64,000 nt of DNA. Source: Archegozetes longisetosus (Eukaryota > Arthropoda > Arachnida > Sarcoptiformes > Trhypochthoniidae). The position numbers and the translations under genes were made by a program. The DNA lies in contig JAEMBT020000009.1 of assembly GCA_018873245.2 (NCBI GenBank), forward strand, positions 8,201,288 through 8,265,287, given 5' to 3'. Below the pieces are notes generated by a model. It searched no databases, was not told where the DNA came from, and saw nothing but the letters and a program-made list of their open reading frames with translations. Positions within the stretch are counted from its first letter, which is position 1, and every line of letters begins with the position of its first letter. Below are positions 37,259-48,332 of the stretch, piece after piece.

Positions 37259-38693
37259 ACATCCATTTTTAGTATAAACCTTGGCTTATTACTTTACTTA
37301 TTTCTACCCGTATCGTGCTCACTATTACAATTACATTCATGAAAACAATATAAACATAACTCAGAGTTAAAACTAAAGAATAAAAAGTTTAGTCTACTTA
37401 GCGTGTTACAATAGTTATACATATAGTTGATTTAAAATTTAAATGCTTTTAAACCCTGGATTAGATTCTTAAGTAAAGTTAGATGGCAAAATTTAAGGTA
37501 AAGGCTTAACCTTAATCCTCAATTTCTTAGCGGTGCTCGCCTTTCCTTCCTTTTAATTATTTAGAATAAAACTCTAAAGTATGTCTGAGTTCAAGAGATT
37601 TAGTTTTTTGTATTCACAATTTTAATTAAAATATCAGAATTATCGTAAATTACCTTGAAATGATAAGTTTATGCAGGTAATTCTGAATACTTCGCACAGC
37701 CATAAATGATTTCTATATTACAACCATTAGTGGTGTGAACTTCAATAATCATCTACTTTAATCGTGAATATTGAAAATTTATTTTAAATTTCAGTATAAG
37801 TTTAATTGAAAACTTTTATGTTAAATCGTTGATAATCATAATAAAATCTGCTTCTGTTTGAATGTTACAAACCGTTAAAATTTCGACCATATTTACAGAT
37901 TTCTATATTTTCCGTTAGTTGTACCTCCACTTTAGTCTGGAGTGAGAAATAATATCATTTTTACTCAACAGAACAGCATTTTCTCGATAAACTTTAATGA
38001 CAGGTAATTTAAAACGTTCCATTTCATTTAATTTTTCTAATTTAATTCTTAGTCGTAAGAAACTTTAAGTAATCTACAGTCACATCAATTGCTTGATATA
38101 ACACAAAAAGGCATAAGAATTTCAACATGAAGTTCATCGAACATAAGATAAATTTAATAAATCGTCTATTTAATTTGGGGAAATATTAAAAGATCCGTAC
38201 GAGAGATAAACTATTTAACTAATAAAATACTTCGAATTTAATGTTTTGTATGGAGCTCAATATTTTTTGAATTGAAACATCAAAATATCAATATTTTTTA
38301 TTACAATGACTTATGAAATGATAGCATGTCAGGAGTCGAAAATAGTACATAGATTGTGATTGAGTAAGCTTAAAGTTAATCAAAGTATCCGTTATTAGTC
38401 CCAATCATATAGGGCTAACTTTCAATGGGGATATTATTTATGAAGTAGAATTATGCTTTGAATGTACTCATTAAATTATTAAGAAATTTATGACAATTTA
38501 TGTTACAATGTATTTCATTGGTATCTTGTAATGCTTTGGTTCAATTGAAAACATAATTTCTTTAGTAGACGTAAACTTTATTATTTAGAGCCAAGATTTA
38601 GGTCTAAAGTTTCTTAATAAAACTATATGCCTTTATTCAAATTGCATTAGATATGATAGCATATGATCAATTGTATACTCATGAAAGCTTAAT
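37259..38693. other. Intergenic, 3' flank of esterase unit
   Basis: Continuation of the gene 5 3' flank after the hAT insertion. It is homologous to 28293-29375 up to about 38348 (AATAGTAC), where the duplicated block stops. The remaining part has no recognisable content. Confidence 0.6.
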
Positions 38694-39151
38694 AATTTTA
38701 GTTTCAGACTCAAAAAGTCGTCAAACACCAAATGAATTACAGGCCCATATCAATGAAATAGGTAAGAAAAGATTTAAAGCTCTCCGCAGAGTCGAAGCCA
38801 TACTTTTGACTCACTTTGTATGCACAAAGGATAAATGAATTTTACCTCGCCCTATGTTAAGGTTTAACAAAAGTTATATCGAATCAGATTTTAGGTTTAT
38901 TCGCAATAAATGCACTTTTCTGGCAAACGCTACTACGATTAAAGAAATGAAATTTTTGATGGGTTGAGCGCCAAAAAGTCTAACACTGACCCGTAGACCC
39001 ACTATGGCTAGGGTTAATGTAACTTTTGATTTTTGTTTTATTTGACTTTAAAGTAAGCTATTTTATAGAATATAAATAAAGTGAAAAAGCTGCTCAATCT
39101 ATAAGTTTAAAAGCGTTGATTATTTAACTTAAGTGGCCTAGTCGTTAGTGT

Positions 39152-41501
39152 TAGACCTGTACATCGGGCCCAAAACTTCCGGCCCGACCCGACCGATATT
39201 TTCTGTCGTTCTGTACGACCCGACCCGATCCGAAAGTTGAAGAAGGTTGACCCGACCCGACCCGAACGATAATTAAAATTATTAAAGAGATCAAGTTTAA
39301 TGAGTTTATTGATTCAGTTAATAGTGGTCTAACAAACTGACGTTATATTGTATTCATAATAAATCAAAGTTAGACCTAATGAATAAAATTCTGTCTACTC
39401 TTTCTGGATCTAAACTGGATCTCCTATCAGTCAATGTTAAACCTGCATAGTTAAAGTTTCTTTCACTCGACAAATTAGTTGCAGGTACTGAATGAATAAA
39501 TTGAGCCAACTGTGAAAGTCTTGGGAATACATCACCGAATTTAATCCAGAATTTTATTGGATCTGATTTGAGATCCTCACCATTTAGTGGATAATTATAA
39601 TAGCGTAAAACTTCTTCGATCTCAGTTTCTTCATTTTTATCATCAGCTGTTTCCGCGTAAATAGACACAATATGAGAAATCTTTTGTTTTTTAGTGTGAG
39701 ATTCTCTATTACTGCTTTCTGTTATTATTTCGAAACGTTTAGCCAATTTAGAGACGATATCGAGATAATCATTAATTTTGCTCTGAGATGAAATCATCTT
39801 TAGTTTTCTATAAACTGGTGTCAAAAAAGTCGCACAAACATGATAATCAGTTACCACTAAATACTTATCAATACATTCAACTAGTTTTTCTTTGAGCTTA
39901 TCAAACTCTTCAAAATTTGTATCGAATCTTCGAACATCAAGTTTTAACTTTTCTTTATCTGGTAAAACGTGATAAAGTGTCGGTACATTTTCACTGCAAA
40001 ACTTAGATCGAACAGCCTTCAATGGCGATAAAAATTCAATCAGAGTATTCAATAATTTTTCATCAATATTTCTAATAATATCATATAGTTTGTTGTTTTC
40101 AAAAGACAAAGACCTCATTTTCTGATAATTAACTTTAACTGAATTCAAGAGATCATATCGTGAATCCCATCTCACTTCTGCCATATTTTTCAGTGTAATA
40201 TCTAATTGATTTTGAAATCCTGACTGTTTAGCCATTTTCACCAAAACTTTACAGTTTTCGATCAATTCGTTTATTGAATTTATTCCATCGCATTCATCAA
40301 AAGCATGTTTTTGGACTAAATTCATATTATGAGATGAACATCCTATCCATGAAATATCTTTAAATGCAGACTTCATCGCTGAAGCATTATCTGTTACCAT
40401 AATATAAGATCCGTCGACCAAACTGTATTCAGACAATAACTCATTTACAGAGAATTTGGTAGTAATCGATGTTTTATCTCTAACTTTTTGAGTGCAAATA
40501 ACTCTAGATTTTATAATAGCATTTTTGATATACTGCAAAGTAACTGTTAAATAGTTTACTTTTGTCACATCATGGACCCAGTGATCGCAAGTTAAGCCGA
40601 AATATTTTACATTTTCCACTTCTAAAATTACACGACTTTTAAGAGTTGAATACTTATTGTCCACATGTCTCGAGACAGTCACTCGTGAAGGCAATATTTT
40701 ATCAATATCCAAGAACTGATTTTGAGGTCCGCCAAATTTGATTAATTCTTTTGCCAATAATTTAAAGCCTTTGCCTTCAATGAACGAAAATGGCAAGAGA
40801 TCGATAGCACAACAATTAGCGGCCGCGTCAGCTATTTTGGCTTTTTCATGAGAATAATCTTTGAAAATGTTATCTATTGTTTGACTTTTAGATCTTCTAA
40901 CGCAAGTTTCTGAATGTCTAATCAATGATGAGTTTCCAGTATAGACATTATATTTGAAAATGTCATCACAGTTAATGCATTTGACAAATACTGTGTCTTT
41001 ACTATCGAGTAAAACGCGTTCAAACTTCTTCCAGACATCGCTTTTGCCTTTATTTTGCCCATAACTAATTCGCCTACTTTTAGCGGCTATCAATCTCTTA
41101 ATGAAATCTCTGTCGTTAATATCATCGTTACTATTGTTTCTTAATATATTTGTTAAATCGACTTGAGAATTAATTGAATCATTACTTGTTTGAGACATTA
41201 TTGTGTTTGTTTACATGAAATAAAAAGGCGGTTATTTTACATATTGTTATAGAAACGAAAAGAAAACGATGCGCTATAATAGCTCTCTATCAAACTTCGT
41301 ACGAAATAAGTGTTTATGATGATGTAATATCGCAAACACATTTTTCTCAAACATAAAATACTTTGAAATAATTTCGGGCCGACTCATCCAACCCGACCCG
41401 ACCCGACATTTTATGACATCCTGTACGACCCGAACGAACCCGAGATTTTTAACTTAAATCCGACCCGAACGAGCCCGACCCGAGCCCGGTGAACAGGTCT
41501 A
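39152..41501 (-). mobile_element. Complete hAT transposon
   Basis: 2350 bases with ends TAGACCTGT and ACAGGTCTA and the target duplication GTTAGTGT on both sides (39144-39151 and 41502-41509). Both subterminal regions (39178-39272 and 41377-41488) are packed with CGACC/CCGACCCGACCCG units in the same orientation, probable transposase binding sites. It carries one uninterrupted transposase. Intact ends, target duplication and frame suggest recent, perhaps current, activity. Confidence 0.93.
39354..41198 (-). CDS. hAT transposase, intact
   Basis: Cut-and-paste DNA transposase of the hAT superfamily, 614 residues, ATG at 41198, no introns. An N-terminal BED-type zinc finger (VWKKFERV, CINC, then HSETC) is followed by the RNase H-like core: first Asp in LTCDHW, second Asp in MVTDNASAMK with the following GCSSHNMNLV Cys/His block, then the helical insertion and AEVRWDSRYDLL. 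The C-terminal dimerisation block is VPATNLSSERNFNYAG followed by ...LTDRRSSLDPERV. Length and motif order are normal for hAT. It lies inside matching terminal repeats with about 200 to 300 bases on each side. Confidence 0.93.
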   Translation of the reverse strand: MSQTSNDSINSQVDLTNILRNNSNDDINDRDFIKRLIAAKSRRISYGQNKGKSDVWKKFERVLLDSKDTVFVKCINCDDIFKYNVYTGNSSLIRHSETCVRRSKSQTIDNIFKDYSHEKAKIADAAANCCAIDLLPFSFIEGKGFKLLAKELIKFGGPQNQFLDIDKILPSRVTVSRHVDNKYSTLKSRVILEVENVKYFGLTCDHWVHDVTKVNYLTVTLQYIKNAIIKSRVICTQKVRDKTSITTKFSVNELLSEYSLVDGSYIMVTDNASAMKSAFKDISWIGCSSHNMNLVQKHAFDECDGINSINELIENCKVLVKMAKQSGFQNQLDITLKNMAEVRWDSRYDLLNSVKVNYQKMRSLSFENNKLYDIIRNIDEKLLNTLIEFLSPLKAVRSKFCSENVPTLYHVLPDKEKLKLDVRRFDTNFEEFDKLKEKLVECIDKYLVVTDYHVCATFLTPVYRKLKMISSQSKINDYLDIVSKLAKRFEIITESSNRESHTKKQKISHIVSIYAETADDKNEETEIEEVLRYYNYPLNGEDLKSDPIKFWIKFGDVFPRLSQLAQFIHSVPATNLSSERNFNYAGLTLTDRRSSLDPERVDRILFIRSNFDLL

Positions 41502-41646
41502 GTTAGTGTAATGACCACTAGTAGAATAGGGTCGGGTTCGCATACACTGTTGACAATTTCTTTTTAATATCAAAATATGATTTTTGCTTAAATTTTTCAT
41601 TAGAAAATTTAACTTACTATGCGTTTGCCTTAACATTGTAAAGATT

Positions 41647-42180
41647 AGAACAACTTATTTAGTTGATTAGCAATAAATGTATGCAATACATGATTATTAC
41701 ATGACCAATTGAGTTTTATTGATATGATTTGAAACGAAGTTGTTCCTCAATTGTACATTATAAGTTGAGCTTTACTGTATATAATGAGATGTAATTCTTA
41801 GTAAATTTGATTTCATACTTAATTTGTTGCTTAGTTTCATGTTCATTATTGGTTCGTTCAATTTCCTTTTGATTATTTTATAATTGACTACAACATCAGA
41901 AATTTTTTTGACTTGACATAGTCGGATGTTATAGTCAATCATAAAATAATCAAAAAGAAACTGAACGAACTAATAATGAACATGAAACTAAGCAACAAAT
42001 TAAGTATGAAATCAAATTTACTAAGAATTACATCTCATTATATACAGTAAAGCTCAACTTATAATGTACAATTGAGGAACAACAACTTCGTTTCAAATCA
42101 TATCAATAAAACTCAATTGGTCATGTAATAATCATGTATTGCATACATTTATTGCTAATCAGCTAAATAAAAAACAGTTC
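41647..42180. repeat. 534-bp near-perfect palindrome
   Basis: The left arm, about 41647-41899, is the inverse of 41922-42180 with only a handful of substitutions and one 3-base gap; the spacer is about 22 bases (around AATTTTTTTGACTTGACATA). Part of the TIR element 38694-42420. The second copy of that element has a palindrome with arms of only about 95 bases (about 44625-44820), because its left arm is truncated. Confidence 0.88.
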
Positions 42181-42744
42181 CTGTGATTTATCTGAGTGTA
42201 AAAACAAATGATTCCAATGAATTAAACTCTGAAAACTACTATTCTTTAAAATTGATATACCAATACGTGTATTATAAACTATGAGAAGGTTTTAAAGATT
42301 TTGATTAGATTTTTCTATCATCTGCTTGTAAACCATTACCCCCGGAGATTGACAATCAGTATCGAAAGGTCCAATATCTATAGTGACGTTTGACAACTTT
42401 TTGAGTCTGAAACTAAAATTGTTGATAGTAACCAAAGGCGGTACATTGTGATGGCATGCTTTCTACCAGATCTTAATATGTGAGATTTTAAAAATCTTAT
42501 TAAATATTCAATATAGTGATAAATATCAATCTAAGATCAAATTTGGTAAAATTAATGAGTATCACAGAGAAGTTGAAATAATAACAAACTTTTCCTTGTT
42601 GCTATCGTTGGCCATCAAGTTATCAACTGTACATAACACTTACGCAAATAAACAATAAAATAATTAGACAAGTAGTATGAATGACGATGAGTTACTCTTC
42701 ATAAAATGGCAATTAAATAGTTAAATAACGTAAAATCGGGACAA

Positions 42745-43532
42745 ATGGCGAAATCAACAAACGATTGTTATTATTTCTATTATTCGAAATGCAATAAAGT
42801 ATTAGATAATAAATAAAAACGAGTACAATTAAAGTGAAAGTAAATTTGATTTAATGTTAACTCTAGGGTCACTTATGGTGTCCTTATAGGCATTCATTAG
42901 CCGCAAAGTCATCTAAAGAGACATGTGATGAGTGGCGAAACAATCGATGTTCAAAAGGAATACATTGTTCAAAACGACATATGGATTCACTAAATGCAAG
43001 AATCAGTTATTTGTGTAAGTTCGAGAGAACCAGGAACGGGTGTCTTAAAGCTGAATGTCCTTTTCTTCATCAATATCCAAGACTTGAGATTGAAGAGACC
43101 ACAAGCCGTAAAGATAAACAAATGAAACAATTAAATAATAGAATGAAATTATTGGAGAAACAAATGATGGAACTCATGGTTAAGACTGAATCTAATTGTG
43201 ATAACAGTGTTCATATGAGTTCTGGTACTCAAGACGAACGCCTTCAAATCGCTGAAGTTAAGAATAAAGTCACCTCTAATTTAATGGCTGGTCAGAAATC
43301 AAAGAAATCTAAATGTCTTGTTTGTCGCTATTGTCGTATAAATAGTGTAAGTCTTTGTTAAATTAAATGTTTGTTAAGTTATGAATTATTATTGTATTTG
43401 TCTCTAAAGAGTAATAAACCGTTGGTTAAATTGGCTAAACCTGAGAATTGTAATCACGTCTTATGCGTGACTTGTATTAAGACAGATTCATGTCCGATCT
43501 GTCATTTGCCCATCAAAAAATACAATATGTGA
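42745..43532 (+). CDS. ZC3H11A-like triple CCCH zinc finger protein with RING finger
   Basis: Three exons, 42745-42798, 42867-43346 and 43410-43532 (all phase 0, introns 68 and 63 bases), give 218 residues. The N-terminus has three CCCH fingers: C-X7-C-X6-C-X3-H (CYYFYYSKC...CPYRH), whose halves lie in exons 1 and 2, then C-X7-C-X5-C-X3-H (CDEWRNNRC...CSKRH) and C-X8-C-X4-C-X3-H (CKFERTRNGC...CPFLH). This order and the CYxFxYSxCxKG start match the N-terminus of animal ZC3H11A, an RNA-binding mRNA-export factor. A short Met/Lys/Glu coiled coil follows. The C-terminus is RING-like (CLVC, CNHVLCVTC, CPIC), suggesting an E3 ligase; this is absent from ZC3H11A as I know it. Family assignment of the fingers is good; function is inferred. 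Confidence 0.8.
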
Positions 43533-43548
43533 TGATGAACAGTAAGGG

Positions 43549-43567
43549 TGCATCATGTGATGATGCA
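43549..43567 (+). other. Small hairpin after the zinc-finger gene
   Basis: TGCATCAT-GTG-ATGATGCA, a perfect 8-base stem with a 3-base loop, 17 bases after the stop codon. Could be a 3'UTR element; may be chance. Confidence 0.3.
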
Positions 43568-43587
43568 AAAGTGAGGAATGCGACATT

Positions 43588-44185
43588 AAGGTATGCGGAT
43601 TAAAAATGGGAAGATGTTTATTGAAGCAGTACTTTAAAACTACATTTTATATTCGAATGAAATTTTTATCATTTATTAAGCAATTATTGCTGTTTAAAAT
43701 AAAATTAATTGATGACTGATGGCACACCCCGATCTGCTGGTTTGTGAACTTTTGTTTTAATACCTCTCAAGTGGTTCTGGCATATCTCTGGCGGCAGTTT
43801 TTTAAGCTCTAATTTGATTTTTTTACTAAATCCTCACAAAAATTAGCGGTCCAACCATATTTATAAACATTTCTCTTCAAATTGGCCCAGAAATGCTTTA
43901 TTGGACGCAATTGAGGGAAATTAGGAGGGTTTGAGTGTTTAGGAACCACTTTGATATTTAAACGCATAAGAGCCACTATGATAAAAATTGCCAATACGTT
44001 TACGGAGAAGAGTTTGTTTATCACCCGACATTTTTAAATTTCATGATTGATTAATCAGATGATTAATAGGGATGGATAGTCAGATAAATGATCTTTCAAA
44101 TGATATATCACAGGTCAAAATTAGTAAACTCTATCATATGTTTAGAAGCTATTGAAAATTTTCCCATTTTTAATCCGCATACCTT
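43588..44185 (-). mobile_element. Internally deleted Tc1/mariner-type element
   Basis: 25-base perfect inverted ends (43588-43612 and 44161-44185; AAGGTATGCGGATTAAAAAT and continuing) with TA at or next to both borders. About 598 bases. Only the C-terminal third of a transposase remains inside. Confidence 0.85.
43705..44024 (-). pseudogene. Tc1-type transposase, C-terminal relic
   Basis: Minus-strand frame with VPKHSNPPNFPQLRPIKHFWA, the end of a DDE transposase. The third acidic residue, expected as Glu in PIEHFW, is Lys. One frameshift at an A run near 43827 leads to the usual tail (KLELKKLPPEICQNH ... ADRGVPSV) and a stop at 43705. The N-terminal two thirds are gone, so it is inactive. 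Confidence 0.75.
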
Positions 44186-44193
44186 TAGTTTAC

Positions 44194-45208
44194 TTTTAGT
44201 TTCAGACGCAAAAAGTCGTCAAACGCCAAATGAATTGTAGGCCCATATCATTGAAATAGGTAAGACAAAAGTTAAGGCTCCCCGCAGAGTCGAAGCCAGA
44301 CTCTGGCTCACTTTATATGCACTAAGGATTAATGAATTTATCCCACTCTATGTTAAGATTTGACAAAAGTTATATCGAATCAAATTTATTTGACTTTAAA
44401 GTCAGCTATTTTAGAGGGTATAAATAAAATGAAAAAGCCGCTCAATCTGTGAGTTTAAAAGCGTTGAATGTTTATCTCCCTAAGTGGCCTAGTGGTTAGT
44501 GTACTGACCACTAATAGAGTAGGGCCGGGTTCGGGTACTCTCTTCATAACTTCTTTTTTATATGAAAATATGATTTTTACTTGAATTTTTCATTTAAAAA
44601 TCTGACTTACTACGCGTTTCTTACTTAATTTATTGCTCAGCTTCATGTTCACTATTGGTTTTGTTGAGTTTACTTTTGATTATTTTGTGATCGACTATGA
44701 ATATCAGAAATTTTTTGACTTGACATAGTCGGATGTTATAGTCAATTATAAAATAATCAAAATTAAACTCAATAAAACCAATAGTGAACATGAAAATAAG
44801 CAATAAATTAAGAAATCAAATATACTAAGAATTACAGCTCATTATATGCAGTAAGGTCCAACTTGTAATGTAGTATTGAGAAACAGATTTGTTTCAAATC
44901 ACATAAATAAAATTGAATTAATATTGTAATAATCATATATTGCGTAGATTCATTGGTAATCCGCTAAATAACATGAACAGTTTTTGTGATTTATCTGAGT
45001 GTAAAAATAAATTATTTCAATGAATTAAACTCTGAAAACTGCTATTCTTTTAAATCGATATACCAATATATGAGAAAGTTTGAAAGATTTTGATCAGATT
45101 TCTCTATCATCTCCTTATAAACCTTTGCCCCCCTGGGGTTCACAATCAGTATTAAAAGGTCCAATATCTACAGTGGCGTTTGACGACTTTTTGAGTCTGA
45201 AACTAAAA
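44194..45208. mobile_element. Palindrome-bearing TIR element, copy 2
   Basis: Starts TTTTAGTTTCAGACGCAAAA and ends with the inverse (...GAGTCTGAAACTAAAA). Homologous along its length to copy 1 (38694-42420), including the tRNA-like boxes and the right palindrome arm; the distal part of the left arm is deleted. It directly follows the Tc1-type element. Non-coding. Confidence 0.7.
44485..44538 (+). promoter_or_regulatory. tRNA-like pol III promoter boxes within TIR element
   Basis: Perfect A box TGGCCTAGTGG (44485-44495) and B-box-like GGTTCGGGTAC (44528-44538, 8 of 11 matches), with tRNA spacing. In copy 1 the two boxes are separated by the hAT insertion. This may be an old tRNA-derived SINE captured by the TIR element. 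Confidence 0.55.
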
Positions 45209-46033
45209 ATCCTCTTCGTTAGGTAATTTTAAGAAAAAAGATACATATTAATAGATATTTGCTTAAAGCCTGAAAAATTGAGTAATTTGTAATAGTAATA
45301 TGATTAAAATTAGAATGTTCTAAAGTAATAAGATAAAGTAAAGATTATTTGAAAGATTTATTGAAGATAGAATGAAATACGAAGAGTGATGATTTGGAAT
45401 AAAAATGTTAATTACTTCAATTAATATCCAAGGATATGATTAAAATAATAAGTAAATTGTATGATTTTGAAAAATCTTAAATTAATAAGAATCATGAGAT
45501 AAAGCCTGATGAATAAATCAAATATATCGATTGAACTGTTTTTTCTGAGAAAATTTAGGTCAAAATTCTAACACATATGGGTTTTAAAAACTAAATTTTA
45601 ATCGTGCAAAGAGCAATGGCTTATTCAATAAAGTTATGTAAAGTTGTTTTGGTGTACTGGTATAAGTTTGCAGTACTTAGAAATTTAATAAATTTAAGAT
45701 AAATTAATGGACAAACAGGAAGTAAATCTGAAGATATAAAATTTGAAAACAGGGGTAAACTGAAGACTGATTATAATTAAAGACATGTTATTAGAGCAAA
45801 ATTATCATTATTATTTTGTATGATATTAATATATTTGATAATTAATCAGATGGAAACCATTTCGAAAACAGATTTTGCTTTTAATGATATTACAGATGCA
45901 ACAACAGATTTTAATTTTCTCATCAACTATCACCAAACATCGGTATAAAAGAAATTTTGAAATTCTCTTATATTAGTCAAAATAAGCGAAACTGTTTGAA
46001 ATATATATTAATTTTTGGATTCAGACTTAAGAA
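45209..46033. other. 5' flank of heparinase-like gene 1
   Basis: AT-rich, non-coding, homologous in parts to 49570-49800, 50510-50640 and 54535-55210, that is to the 5' flank of heparinase-like gene 2, which has been split by later insertions. Confidence 0.6.
45944..45951 (+). promoter_or_regulatory. TATA box of heparinase-like gene 1
   Basis: CGGTATAAAAGAAATTTT, with TATAAAAG 90 bases before the ATG at 46034. The same motif stands 90 bases before the ATG of gene 2 (55121-55128). Confidence 0.6.
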
Positions 46034-48332
46034 ATGAATAAACACTTAATTGTTTTGTTTCTCATATTTGTATCCGTCATATATTTGACAAGTGGTGCTC
46101 AACTCAGAAACATTTTATGGAATGAGTTTAAAGCGAAAAATAGCTCAATAAATAATAGTTTGAATGATATAAATCACTGGAGAAATATATTGAAACAACA
46201 AATTGAACAAAATCTGAATAAAATTCCTGATAATATCAGAAAAGTGATTATTGAAAGAGCTGATAATGAAACTAAACAAAGTTGGCCTTCTCTTGTTGTA
46301 AGTCAATATTTAGAATTTGTGAGAAACGGGAATCGAAATCACTTCGAAGGGTCGCGTACTAATAGACGTAAAAAGTTAGTTAACTTAGTAATTGGAGAGT
46401 TACTGACTGGTACGGGAAAATATATGAATGAGATTTCGAATGGTTTATGGCTTATATTAGAAGAGAGCACATGGATGTTACCGGCACACCTCTATATGCA
46501 AAAATCTGGGGTCGGATTACCAGATCCTACTGAATTTGAAATAGATTTAGGAGCGGGTGAAACTTCGGCACTTATTTCTTGGATTAAATTCATTATGGGT
46601 AATATTAACAATTATATTCATGTTACTTAATTATCACTAACTTTAGTTCGACGTTATAACTTATTAAAAACGATAATTGAAATTTGATTATGAAATTGTA
46701 GTCGGTTTTACAATCTATCTATTTTTCTTATGATTTTATGAAATGTAAAACCCAGAATAAGAGATCAGTTTGCATTTTTAAAATATGACTCAAATGAGTG
46801 AAGTTTTCAATCAATTTTAAATTATTAGTGTTTATGACTTTTTAAAATCCACTTATAGTTTTAACTCATATTTTCAAAATATTTAGTCGAGAAATTGGCA
46901 AAAGTATCTCCAATGATTCCTAAACGAATAGACTATGAATTGAATCGGCGCATCATTAGACCATTTCTAGATAATTCTCATATGTGGTGGATGGGGTTTG
47001 ATGGAAATAAAGTTAATAATTGGAATGCTTGGATCAATACCAATGTGTTAACTACTGCTTTGTTGACTGTCGATAACATAACTCTGAGAAATGAAGTGAT
47101 CATTAAGACAATACAAAGTGCAGATAAATTCTTGAATGGATATCCGAATGATGGAGGATGTGATGAGGGGCCAACTTATTGGGAAGTAGCTGGTGGCTTA
47201 CTAATTGAGTTTATTGAATTATTGACATCTTCTACTGACAACCATTTGGACTTGTCTTCGAATGTTCTCATCCATAGTATAGGTTCTTATATCTACAAAA
47301 TGCATATCGATCATAATAAATTTGTTAACTTCGCTGATGCCTTTGCTTTCTACACACCCGACCCCACAAGAATTCTCAAATACGGAACAATTTTTAATGA
47401 CGAAAAATTGAAGCAATTTGCATCTTACTTATATCAGTCACTTCCAAATGATAAAATACTACTAGATTCTGCTGAGTCTGGAAATATACATACTTTCTTC
47501 AATGAGATTGTTTCCCGTGAAATTCTCAAAACTATAACACCAAAAGCCCCATTTATGGCTGAATCATGGCTTCCAGATCTACAGATCGTAACACTAAGAT
47601 CACAAGAAGGATCTGCAAATGGACTATTTTTAGGAGCAAAAGCTGGAAACAACGGTATTTATATTAACAGAGGATTAGAACCATAATTGAGAAATAACTT
47701 TTACAGATGAAAGTCATAATCACAACGATGTCGGAAATTTTGTTCTATATGTTAATGGTTTTCCAGCCATAATAGATGTTGGAGTTGGTACTTATACAGC
47801 TCAAACATTCAGTAAAGATCGTTACAAGTTATTGAATATGCAGTCTCAATGGCACAACACTCCAACAATAAATGGTGTTCAACAACACGAAGGACCCACA
47901 TATGTTTCACATAATGTGAGTTACACTAAATTAACAAATGGTGGAAAGTTTGAGGCAGACATTGCAGGTGCTTATCCCAAAGAATCAGATGTCAAGAGTT
48001 GGATCAGAAAACTGACACTTGATAGAACAACAAATACAGTTAACTTGAATGAAATGTATGAATTGAATAAATTCGTCGAACCACTTAAGGTTCATTTCAT
48101 TACTGTTTTAAATCATACTGAAAGTAATGGACAAATAACTCTGAAAGATGAGAACATATCACTCATTATGGAATATGATTCAAGCCTGTTTGATGTGAAA
48201 GTTGACAAACCTGTAAACAATGACAGTCGTATATTGAATGCTTGGGGAGATCGTATATCTCGTATTACTTTAGTCTCTAAATCAAAAGACACTTTAAAAG
48301 GAGTATATAATATAATATTTAAGTTAAAATAA
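46034..48332 (+). CDS. Heparinase II/III-like polysaccharide lyase, gene 1
   Basis: Predicted secreted lyase that would cleave acidic polysaccharide (glycosaminoglycan- or alginate-like) by beta-elimination; the exact substrate cannot be read from sequence. Exons 46034-46598, 46887-47654 and 47707-48332 (both introns phase 1) give 652 residues. Residues 1-21 form a signal peptide ending near TSGA. The alpha/alpha-toroid follows: LILEESTWMLPAHL, GLPDPTEFEIDLGAGE, WWMGF, NNWNAWINTN (near 231) and NDGGCDEGPTYW (near 277). The C-terminal beta domain is the heparinase II/III family part: SHNHNDVGNFVLY from near 448, DVGVGTYTAQTFS and WHNTPTINGVQQ near 492. These motifs are those of bacterial heparinase II/III proteins, which is unusual for an animal genome. 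Near-identical to gene 2. Confidence 0.87.

Larger units (their letters stand above)
38694..42420. mobile_element. Palindrome-bearing TIR element, copy 1 (interrupted by hAT)
   Basis: Inverted termini of about 33 bases (38694-38728 and 42386-42420) with core TTTTAGTTTCAGACTCAAAA and AAGTCGTCAAAC. The inside has a tRNA-like promoter segment (A-box part TGGCCTAGTCG near 39134, B-box part GGGTTCGCATAC near 41533), split by a complete hAT element, then a large palindrome (41647-42180). A second copy lies at 44194-45208. No transposase frame, so non-autonomous; the superfamily is not recognised. Confidence 0.65.

Noticed and set aside
38653-38838. 61-residue open frame
   Set aside because: It lies across the left end of the palindrome-bearing TIR element; copy 2 of the element does not keep the frame.
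46034-48332. Polysaccharide lyase family 8 (hyaluronate lyase) as the identity of the lyase genes
   Set aside because: The motifs HNHNDVGNFVLY, WHNTPTINGV and GGCDEGPTYW are those of the heparinase II/III group, not PL8.
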